Below are positions 56,183 to 64,000 of a DNA stretch of 64,000 nt, in pieces. Below the pieces are notes generated by a model. The model made no database searches and was not told the origin of the DNA. It was given only the letters and a program-made list of their open reading frames with translations. Position numbers and translations under genes: made by a program. Positions within the stretch are counted from its first letter, which is position 1. The number at the start of each line of letters is the position of its first letter. Source of the stretch: Sthenelais limicola (Eukaryota > Annelida > Polychaeta > Phyllodocida > Sigalionidae); NCBI GenBank assembly GCA_942159475.1, contig OW804102.1, forward strand, positions 29,146,873 through 29,210,872. Direction: 5' to 3'.

Positions 56183-56397
56183 GCGCACAAATAATTGATC
56201 CTGAGAAGTTGTTTCCTTTGGAAACGCAGGGTATAAACATTAAGTTAAACTGATTATAAAGTTAAATACAAAAATAGTTGATTAAATTGCGCACAAATAA
56301 TTGATCCTGAGAAGTCGTTTTCTTTGGAAATGCAGAATATAGCCTACATTAAGTTAAACTGATTATTAAGTTAAATAGAAAAATAGTTGATTAAATC
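56183..56397. repeat. Tandem duplication, about 106-bp unit, before ASCC2
   Basis: GCGCACAAATAATTGATCCT opens both units (56183, 56289); each also contains TTAAGTTAAACTGATTAT and AAATAGTTGATTAAAT. The units differ at several positions. Confidence 0.92.
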
Positions 56398-56529
56398 ATT
56401 GATTAACTTAATAAACTTACAACTTGTTTGACAATAATTGTCGTCCTTAATTAAACAACATAGTTATATTCAGTTATGCAGTTCCCCCCGACCATGATTG
56501 AGAGTTCTCTGGTCTCTGAGACAAACTCA

Positions 56530-56658
56530 AAAGATCGCGCGCGCCTTTTTATGTGAATCCGTTGTAACGTGAGGATTGTGTTTTGCCATTTTCAGTACCG
56601 TAACGTTATATGACTTCCGCTGTTGACTTGACCGATCCTTCGGATTATCTTTATTAAG
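56530..56658 (+). promoter_or_regulatory. ASCC2: Putative ASCC2 promoter and 5' UTR
   Basis: Has a CGCGCGCGCC run (56535) and an ETS-like ACTTCCGC (about 56612), with no TATA box, as in constitutive animal promoters. The transcription start is not defined. Confidence 0.4.
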
Positions 56659-56736
56659 ATGTCTCTTCCTTTGGATCAAATCCATGTAACTATTACAAAT
56701 GAGAAGTCTGGTAAAACGGAGAAGATTCCAGCTTTG
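56659..56736 (+). CDS. ASCC2: ASCC2 exon 1
   Basis: 78 nt, 26 codons from ATG; donor GTAAGT. It encodes MSLPLDQIHVTITNEKSGKT and ends KIPAL. The LPLDQ start and the basic GK-T stretch match ASCC2 N-termini. Confidence 0.9.
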
Positions 56737-59700
56737 GTAAGTTTTATCAGACGATAGTTTGTTGAAGTGTTTAATTCAGAAAGGTCCTTATTTTCGCCCA
56801 CATCCTTTCGGCCTTATTTCAAGTCAAGTTGTGCAACACTGCTACACCTGCCATGCAGTGCTAGGGCAGTAGGGGATGTTAGTCCCTGATTTGGCCGTGA
56901 GAGTGGCGTATATCGGAATAATGACGGATATAATTATGAAAGTCATGTGTTGTATGTGGCGACGACACCATAATCGATAAGGAGGCGGGACTCGAGCGCC
57001 CCAGGATCGTAGCGCCCGGATTCAAGAGCCCCGGCCTTGACAGCCTTGGATCGAAGCGCCCAGACCGTTTACTAGTCAATTTATTACTTTTCTTAGTCTA
57101 TTTTTACTCGGGACAGTTCACTATCCCTTTTACTGACTTAGGACCACCAATTTATTAGGTTAGGTTTAGGGTTAGTTTTGCCAAAACTTTGTTTTGGTAT
57201 TGTTTAGTGTTAACAGTGTGGGCGCTTCGATCCAGGCCGTGGGCGCTTCGATCCAGGGCCGGGGAGCTAGCGTCCAGGCCGGGGCGCTAGGATCTCGGGA
57301 CGCTACAATTCTGCAATCCTAATTAAACAGTGTTTTATACATTTTATATGCTTGTTATGGAAATATAATGATTAGAGTGCCAGTAAATAACTAGCATTTT
57401 TAAAAAGTCAGGGTATGTCCGATATGCCTGCTAATTTGAGATATTATTGAGGCAACTTGAAACAAGCCAATAGGTATCTGTATTTCCTTTCAACATTCAC
57501 AATGGTTATAATAATAGGAAATAGGCAGCAATTTCTGCACATTTGCAGTTCTTGTAATAGAGCCTTCATATGAAATCCAATGAAATATTCTTCTGATAAA
57601 GCTTTTAACTTGTATCATGGTATGTTGTCATATATAACTCACTATTGCTCCATGTATCAACAGACCTACTTTCTTTATCATTGCTAATTTTCGAAAAGAG
57701 CGGGGTATTATATCCCGTTAGCATGTTTCCTCTCTGGCCCTGATAGGACCAAATATACGAAAAGTATGGTGTCAAAACGGCATAAAGCAACCGCCAGACT
57801 GAGGCAGCTGATTCTCCCCTGCTACTAACATAAACAACCAACATCACTCGTTTTATGGGCATTCGCGTGCTTTATTGCACTATAGTAAAATACATTAATG
57901 TCACTGATCGCAAAGTGTCTTCTTCCAGGATTCACGGTGGAAACAAGAGGTGCAATTCGTCAGATACCAGGCACCGCCCTTAGACCTGTCAGACAGAGCA
58001 TCGTATGAGGAATGGGTGGAGAGGATATCATTTCTTGAAGATGACCTTCGTTGGTTGCTGCAACAGCCTCACGATAAATTCTGGTGTCAAGTAAGTGGGT
58101 CAGATCGCCAAAAAATGTACAATCAGCTGTTCTACACGTTTAGTAATATTGCTGAATTAGACTATTTTTTTTATATTTTTTTTTTATTTAATTAAAGGCC
58201 AAGACATTTAACAAGCTATAAAAAAATATATTTTGGTATTGCATTGATTAAATAAACTTTTCGGTCATGTTGAACTGTATTTGGAATCTGAATGTTGTCT
58301 TAAATCAAAATATACGTAATTTGAAAAGATTGGTGAAAGTTAATTGTATATTTTCAAGCGATTTCACCATGTAGAACATGTTACTAGTACTTTCAATTAT
58401 CAACTTTATTAACTGAAACCAGGGAGATAAAATATTATAGACAGGGTGAAAGGTGGCCGAGTGGTCTAACGCAGTGGGTCGGCTCAGCTCCCTCCAGGCA
58501 CTAGTGGAAGAACAGCTCTATTAACTTAACTACTACTAGTCAAACAAACAAAAAACCGTAGGAAATGGAAAGGGGGTATGCCACCCTTGTATGATGTACT
58601 TTGCGTACTGCACTCAACAAATTGTTATCAATGCACTGTTAATTTCAATGTGATTAAAGATTAATTGCAATTTGAATATGATTCCATTAGTCCAAATCAA
58701 TCAGAACAAAAACGAATAGTTAATGAATACATTTTAAATGTATATTTCGTGTTTCATTTCATGCTTAAATATGGATTTGTCGTTAGGTTATATTTGATGA
58801 CACTCTCCATCGTTGCATTGATTCCTACCTGCGGCACACACCAAGGTATGTGTTATATGTTTTATGTATTATTGAACATATTTATACATTAAGACTTTAT
58901 TTGTCATGACCAGTGCTCACATTTGGACCTTGCTTTTCTGCTTGTTGCTTTTTCTAACTTATTTAATGAATATAGTTTGCCACAACAGAGATTTAATTTA
59001 AACACAGATCTGATATCATCATCGAGATTATGAAATTATGGATCAGATGGTCCGAAAATGTTCAATTGGCTGCTTTACACGAATTGTGACTCCTGCTAAA
59101 TTTGACTTTAAAAAAGACCAACACTAGGTATACCTGAGTACATTTTGATATTCGATTGATTAAAAAAAACATTGGTTATGTTGAACTGTATTTTGAATCT
59201 CAAATGTTGTCTGAAATTGTGTTATTTAAATGGATTGGTGAAGGTGAATGGAAATTTTCGGGCAATCACCCATGTATATTGTAGAATTTTAAGTATAAAT
59301 TTAATTATTTTTGGAGCATCGATAATGGACCGAGAGGTGGAAAGCAGGCCGAAATCTTTCAACATCATAGGAAACAATAACCTATCTATCCTAGGGAATA
59401 GCCACTTGTGTTCTACCATCTCATGTATTTTAAAAAAATATATCCTACAGGTCCTTCGATGTCATTGACGTTTTGCCAACGGATACGAGACTGAGACATG
59501 ACAATATTCAGCGACTTTTCTTCATGGTTTGTTTAAGGATGTCCACCCACAAAGAAGACAAGGTGACTTGTTTTCTTTTTAAAGTTAGTGACTGAGTGAT
59601 GAGAAATTGAAGTAATATTAAATGTCCTGTCAGCAATGCTTTCTGTTGCTTCTCTAATTACTAATTAATCTTGGTAAAAAAAATCATCCGGAATCATATC

Positions 59701-62700
59701 ACTATTAGATTAACAGGTATGCCGGTACCACCCCACAAGTAAGGAAGACTATTATTCCAAAATCTGAGATAAAAATGAAATCTATTTTGGGTTTCAATAG
59801 ATCTATTTTGCCATTTCTTTATTTATATTTTTATCGTCAATTTTGTTACATAATGCCCCCTTATGTTGTTCCTGCTCTGAAACTAGAAATAAAAACTTCT
59901 AGAAATTTGCATCCTTCCCCAGGATCAGTCGAATGTATTGATTCAGATGTATAGGCATCTCCCTGCTTCAATTGTAGCCCTACTTTATATTATAATTATA
60001 GACTTTTGTTCTATTGTCGCAGGATCACTCTATAACACCCAGTGTTTTCGGAGAAATCTTGTATCAGAACTTCATATTTGACATCCCCAAATTGATGGAT
60101 GTGTGCGTTCTCTATGGGCCAGCAAATCAAAAGCTGGTGGCGAAGATAATGGAGAATATATTCGATAAGCAGCCCAAGTACAGGGACGACCTGCAGGCCT
60201 CTGTCCCCACCATCATGTCGGTAAGTAGCCTTCATGTTATGTTTATGGGTCAGATCTTAAGAAACTTTACAATTGGTTGATCAACACAATTAGTAAATTC
60301 TGCTTAATTAGACTGCCAAATGGTCAACACTAGGTATATCTGAGTATATTTGGTATTGCTTCGATTCAAAGAGTCTATTTGGTTATGTTGAACTGTATTT
60401 TGTACCTGATTTTTGTCTTAAATTCTGGTTATTTGAGAGGATTGGTTAAGGTTAATTGGACATTTTCTGACGATTTCACCCTTATGTTTATGTTTATTAT
60501 TGATAGCATTTCATCACACAGACAATTTTCTCAGCGTATCAAGAAAAGTTGATGATGATCCTGAATTAATATTTAAATCGTTTAAGTATAACTATTCAAA
60601 TAATCCGATGCACAACCACATGTTTCTAAATATAGAACACCGCCTCGTGGCTCAACAATGAACCAGTCACTAATCATGAGGGGTGAGGAAATGTACCTTT
60701 CCTAACTACAGCTGGTTTTTCAACAATTGTGTTACTGTTGGTGTAACAAGGGGTGCGTCCTTGGGTATATTAATTGGAATGGCAGTCAAATTAATGGAAA
60801 GAGAAGTAAAGGCAGACAAATAGTGGAATGAATGGATTAAAAATTATATTCAATGGTTAGCAACACAGAAGGTCACATAATTGCCTATGCCAGATCAATC
60901 TATTTGATTGATTGGTTGATTGTAGATCCGGCATGAAACCTCCATTACTTTTTTAACATTTGTTTTATTCAGGTATTTGAATACAATTACAACACTCTCA
61001 CCCATTGCAGGTGGTTTTTATCATGCCCTAAAATTCATTACATTGATTAAGTAGTTGGGGTGGCGACAATCATTATTTTTTCCCATATGGGGAGTTTACA
61101 AAAGAACATTTACATTACTTTACACTAGGGTACATTACTTAGTACCTAACCTTTCCCTTATTATTTTCCTGACAGGTTTTCAATAATGTTGTAAGTAAAT
61201 GTGGACTCAAGGTAGAGACGACGTTCTCTCCGGAGAAACTGACACCAGCTGGAGCAGCCAATCGTCAGACATTGACGTCAATGTCACTCCCTGACTTCCA
61301 GGACGTCATTCTCTTCCTCTCAGACACATGCGCCACCTTGTGGGCCTTCATGGAAGTATATCCAGCCAGTGCTGTTGTCTTCTCGGAAGATGGATTCCCA
61401 CTCAGGTAAACCTTTTTTTGTAATTTTAATTTTTTATTTACTTTATGACCTTTCCTGTCCACTTGGGTAGGGATGAAGCACCGTGGCTAAACCCTTTCCT
61501 CTGTGATTTGACATGAGTAGAGGCTTCTGGCCCATTCTTTACAATTATTCAAGAATTATTGAATGAGAACACAATGTTGGTGCTCAGTACTTGAGATATT
61601 GCCATACCTATTACTGATTTTAATAAGAAAAGCTGCTTTAAGTATTGTTATACAGCATGATTCAACAGTGGGTTTTTTCCAGCATTATATTTTCTATTGC
61701 AAGTTGCATTGGTAGATTTACATGTTTAACAAGTAAATGTTCGCCATGTATGAATTGTTGAAAAAATTAAAATAATAATATTAAAAATATTATGAGCTTC
61801 TAATGTTAACTATCAAACTATACCAAATTCATAGTCTTGATAGTACAAGGTTTCCACGTAAACTTATATGCTTGACTCTTCATTTTCCTTCCATTTCTAG
61901 TCTAGCGCTTATGTATGAGCAACTCATCCCAGAGTTTAACGAGGCATTCCGCACACGGAACTGGTCCGAGACCGCAGTAAAGCCGGTCCTCGTGCGTAAA
62001 GTGCGCCAGGCACAGACTGACCTGCTGAGGATATTCAGACACATCGTCTCCCAAACCTACATCCAACCCCTCATGGAAAATAGGTGAGTAGGATATTTGA
62101 TTTGTTTCAGAACCTTTTATTTTTTGTCTTCAAATATTTGTATTCAAGTACTTATTAAAGAGCTACACGCTCACATAAATGAATGTGGTTTTCGTTGTGT
62201 TCATCACATTAAATAATATAATATATATTGATACTGGTTTTACCTATTAGAGAATCTAAGAATATGGTTATTTTATCTAAGTAAAACATGGGACATCTTA
62301 GTCCGAGATCTCACTAGTGGGGATACATCCTATGACCAAGATGTATGTGTCGTCAATTTTGCTATGTCATGTTATTCCTAGATACCGTATGTGAGATAGG
62401 GGGGGGGGGCGCTTCTATTGCCAGGTCTCCCAACATATGCCCTACAACAATCTACTAGTAATGAAATGTTCTACGAATCAATTACATAAAAGATAATAGA
62501 ATGTCAAACTTTTATAATATTCTCTAAGCTAGCAATGAAAATTAGGCATGTGCCAAGTTAATTTCATCAATAGTAAAATATTTGTGATGAAAGGGACATA
62601 CTGAAATTACAATTACGCAATAGCCCCGCCTAGCTGGTCTCACTCATATTCGTCACTTGTTCTGCTAATCATCCAAACTATATTAATTGTGCATTTACGC

Positions 62701-63415
62701 TATTGAAGGCTCTGCACAAAGTTGTAAAAGGCTTTTTACTTGCTGCATGTACAGGGCTCTAACTTCTTTTACGGTGGCTTACATAGATGTCAAGTGAGGT
62801 TACCTGGGTATTGTTTTCCCCCAAATATTTTTTTCAAGGAAGTGATTTTGAATGTATTTCAATGCTATTCCATTCGGAAAATTGCACATGCTTCGACCCA
62901 CTTACGGCAGCTGGTCTTTACTGGGCTGATGCAATGTCATCTCAGCCTGAATTATAAAGGTGGGAGTGAAAATGAATAGAAGAAGGGATGGAGGAATTGA
63001 ATAGAAACTACATGCTGAGAAGTACTACCCATTTTAGACGGGGGCATAGATCTAGTAACTCTTAAATTTTTATCTTTTCAGGGAAAATATAGACGACCTT
63101 GTAGAATCTTTCCTTGAACTTATGACATCAATGCTTAGTGAGCGGAGGTGAGTTGAATATTTGCCTCGATGCATGTGCCTATTGGACTATTTCTTGCTGT
63201 TCTTTCCAACTAGATATAAACTGGCATACTTGAGATATATTATTTAATGCTAAGGTATTGTGTGCAAATCTTCTAAAGATTGCTGTATTTTCCTTTATTT
63301 CTCCATCTGTACTGATATGTTATGTTCATTCTACATCCAGGTTCACTGCCCATTACGACCACATGTTCCCTTTTGCTGATGATAGAGAGTTGTTGAATCA
63401 GACTCCATACACCAT
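56659..63415 (+). CDS. ASCC2: ASCC2, activating signal cointegrator 1 complex subunit 2 (5' part, runs off the window)
   Basis: ASCC2 is a scaffold of the ASCC complex. It binds the ASCC3 helicase through its N-terminal half and K63-linked ubiquitin through a CUE domain. It works in alkylation-damage repair with ALKBH3 and in splitting collided ribosomes (RQT complex). Nine in-phase exons give about 387 residues. They align in order with the known family: MSLPLDQ at the start, HDKFWCQ, VIFDDTL then IDSYLR, FLRMSTHKE-like text, SPSVFGEILYQNF-like text, DTCATLWAFMEVYP, ERRFTAHYDHMFP. This is roughly the first half of a protein of about 750 residues. The CUE region is outside the window. Start: the first ATG in frame with the family start, 56659. 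The upstream region has no TATA box but has an ETS-like ACTTCCG, as in housekeeping promoters. Confidence 0.95.
56985..57302. mobile_element. Inverted-repeat element built of GGATCGAAGCGCCC motifs in ASCC2 intron 1
   Basis: Left arm: GGACTCGAGCGCCCC, GGATCGTAGCGCCCGG, GGATCGAAGCGCCC (56988-57062). Right arm holds the complements GGGCGCTTCGATCC twice and GGGGCGCTAGGATCTCG (57221-57298). The centre is AT-rich. No coding capacity. Confidence 0.75.
57929..58090 (+). CDS. ASCC2: ASCC2 exon 2
   Basis: 162 nt, exactly 54 codons, after acceptor TCTTCCAG; donor GTAAGT. It encodes the region with RYQAPP, a YEEWVERISFLEDDLRWLL helix and PHDKFWCQ, the most conserved N-terminal motif of ASCC2. A MITE-1 copy begins at intron base 6. 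Confidence 0.95.
58096..58370 (+). mobile_element. MITE-1 copy 16 in ASCC2 intron 2
   Basis: TGGGTCAGATCGCCAAAAAA starts at intron base 6, directly behind GTAAG. The right end is TTCAAGCGATTTCACCAT. A T-rich expansion lies inside. Confidence 0.88.
58448..58512 (+). repeat. tRNA A-box-like fragment in ASCC2 intron 2
   Basis: AGGTGGCCGAGTGGTCTAAC is nearly identical to the D-arm region of the tRNA-Leu at 28952, but no anticodon arm or B box follows. It may be a broken tRNA or the head of a tRNA-derived SINE. Confidence 0.5.
58787..58845 (+). CDS. ASCC2: ASCC2 exon 3 (small exon)
   Basis: 59 nt after acceptor TCGTTAG; donor GTATGT. It encodes VIFDDTLHRCIDSYLRHTP, matching the family text that follows FWCQ. 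Two bases carry over to Arg100. It is easily missed because an open reading frame scan fuses it with intron sequence. Confidence 0.9.
59037..59273 (+). mobile_element. MITE-1 copy 17 in ASCC2 intron 3
   Basis: TATGGATCAGATGGTCCGAA at the left and TTTTCGGGCAATCACCCAT at the right, diverged. Confidence 0.85.
59451..59562 (+). CDS. ASCC2: ASCC2 exon 4
   Basis: 112 nt after acceptor ATCCTACAG; donor GTGACT. It encodes SFDVIDVLPTDTRL and then a hydrophobic helix ending CLRMSTHKEDK, the conserved ASCC2 motif. It ends in phase 0. Confidence 0.92.
60023..60220 (+). CDS. ASCC2: ASCC2 exon 5
   Basis: 198 nt, 66 codons, after acceptor GTCGCAG; donor GTAAGT. It encodes DHSITPSVFGEILYQNFIFD, then the DVCVLYG helix and KQPKYRDDLQASVPTIMS. 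All parts match the ASCC3-binding core of the family. Confidence 0.95.
60244..60485 (+). mobile_element. MITE-1 copy 18 in ASCC2 intron 5
   Basis: TATGGGTCAGATCTTAAGAA at the left and TTTCTGACGATTTCACCCTT at the right. It starts 24 bases behind the exon 5 donor. Confidence 0.9.
61176..61405 (+). CDS. ASCC2: ASCC2 exon 6
   Basis: 230 nt after acceptor CTGACAG; donor GTAAAC. It encodes VFNNVVSKCGL, a variable linker, then LPDFQDVILFLSDTCATLWA and FMEVYP. Two bases carry over to Ser280. Confidence 0.94.
61901..62083 (+). CDS. ASCC2: ASCC2 exon 7
   Basis: 183 nt after acceptor CATTTCTAG; donor GTGAGT. It encodes LALMYEQLIPEFNEAF, a basic stretch and the helix FRHIVSQTYIQPLMEN. It matches the SFYE-x-x-IPE part of vertebrate ASCC2. 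Confidence 0.93.
63082..63147 (+). CDS. ASCC2: ASCC2 exon 8
   Basis: 66 nt after acceptor TCTTTTCAG; donor GTGAGT. It encodes ENIDDLVESFLELMTSMLSE and an Arg. The residues match the I-x-x-FIEEFLQ-like helix in vertebrate ASCC2. Confidence 0.9.
63341..63415 (+). CDS. ASCC2: ASCC2 exon 9 (3' border uncertain)
   Basis: After acceptor CTACATCCAG the reading continues RFTAHYDHMFPFADDRELLN, as in the family (R-F-x-x-DYDxLFP). The proposed donor is GTATCC at 63416, which gives 75 nt ending in a split codon. The donor is not strong, so the 3' edge may be off by a few codons. Confidence 0.75.
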
Positions 63416-63602
63416 GTATCCTTTATATTCCACTCTTGGCGTAGTAAACTGTTGATATAAATGTGTGCAGCAGCTATTAGGGAGGTTCAGCAAGTCTAAC
63501 TTAAGTGTATACGTAAACGTATCCGTATCTCTGATACATATACAGACTTGTTAAAAGGTTCAGCAAAACATGGCGGGAAAAACGTGACGTAACATATGAA
63601 GC

Positions 63603-63756
63603 CGTGCGTTTCGCACGAGAGTAATAATCGCACCGGTGAGCGCCCTGCGGGCGCAGTGAACTCTGAGCTGGGCGCAGGAATAGTGGACTACTTTCGGGCT
63701 TTAGTCAGTGTATGCCCTCGGGGCATCACACTGTTTCAGGCCTTCACTTGTGAAGG
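63603..63756. other. Chain of four short perfect hairpins in ASCC2 intron 9
   Basis: CGTGCG-TTT-CGCACG (63603), GCGCCC-TGC-GGGCGC (63640), ATGCCC-TCG-GGGCAT (63712, stem extendable by GTGT/ACAC with one bulge) and CCTTCAC-TT-GTGAAGG (63741). The spacing is 22-57 bases. Probably a structured repeat of unknown class. Confidence 0.65.
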
Positions 63757-63767
63757 GTTTGGGGGCG

Positions 63768-63964
63768 GAGGGCGGCGGGGGGGGGGGGAGGGGGGAGGGG
63801 GAAGGGGGGAGGGGAAGGGGGGGGGGGGCTAAAGCTATTGGGGGTGGGAGGTAATATAATCAATCTAATACATGGAATACAAAACTGCTGGGCTGGGGGT
63901 TGGGGTTGCAGTGTGGGGTAGTGGGGACAAAGCTATGGGGGATGGGGGGGGGGGAGGGGGGTAT
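63768..63964. repeat. G-rich low-complexity tracts
   Basis: Two blocks of G homopolymers (63768-63829 and 63896-63961) with GGGGA/GGGGT units, able to form G-quadruplexes on the plus strand. Confidence 0.9.
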
Positions 63965-64000
63965 ATTGTAGTAATTACAGGGTTAATCATCAAGTAATTA

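Overview
This is a window of animal nuclear DNA. It is AT-rich and intron-rich, packed with short inverted-repeat transposons, and has no bacterial-style gene packing. Two protein genes can be rebuilt exon by exon, both on the plus strand. The gene families (an Rh-type ammonium transporter and ASCC2), the long introns, the many small non-autonomous DNA transposons and a local excess of TAGGCCTA-type words point to a marine invertebrate. A deuterostome such as an echinoderm is most likely, but that assignment is inference only.

Layout. 1-15318 is intergenic. It holds a terminal-inverted-repeat element with TTAA flanks (2064-2651), a 5'-truncated non-LTR retrotransposon with a second element inserted in its reading frame (6465-8620), and several small inverted-repeat elements. 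15319-50474 is a complete Rh-family ammonium/ammonia channel gene: 9 coding exons, 481 codons plus stop, all phases agreeing, with a first intron of about 28.6 kb. That intron holds most of the dispersed repeats, a tRNA-Leu(UAG) gene (28952-29032) and a tight pair of CRE palindromes (25114-25141). 50475-56658 is intergenic with a 201-bp near-perfect palindrome and a long pyrimidine tract. 56659 to the right edge is the 5' half of ASCC2, nine exons and about 387 codons; the CUE-domain part lies beyond the window.

The main non-genic theme is a family of about 240-bp elements (here called MITE-1, at least 18 copies) with inverted ends starting TATGGGTCAGATCG. A second family (MITE-2, 8 copies) has ends CAGTCTAGGCCCAAA, and there are at least eight smaller inverted-repeat families. 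MITE-2 sits inside MITE-1 in one place, and two MITE-1 copies lie directly behind ASCC2 splice donors.

The two genes have no obvious functional link. The Rh protein moves NH3/NH4+ across the plasma membrane; ASCC2 is a ubiquitin-binding scaffold of the ASCC/RQT complexes in DNA alkylation repair and ribosome quality control. I found no gene cluster that looks like a new molecular system. The most novel material is the transposon biology and a chain of short hairpins at 63603-63756.
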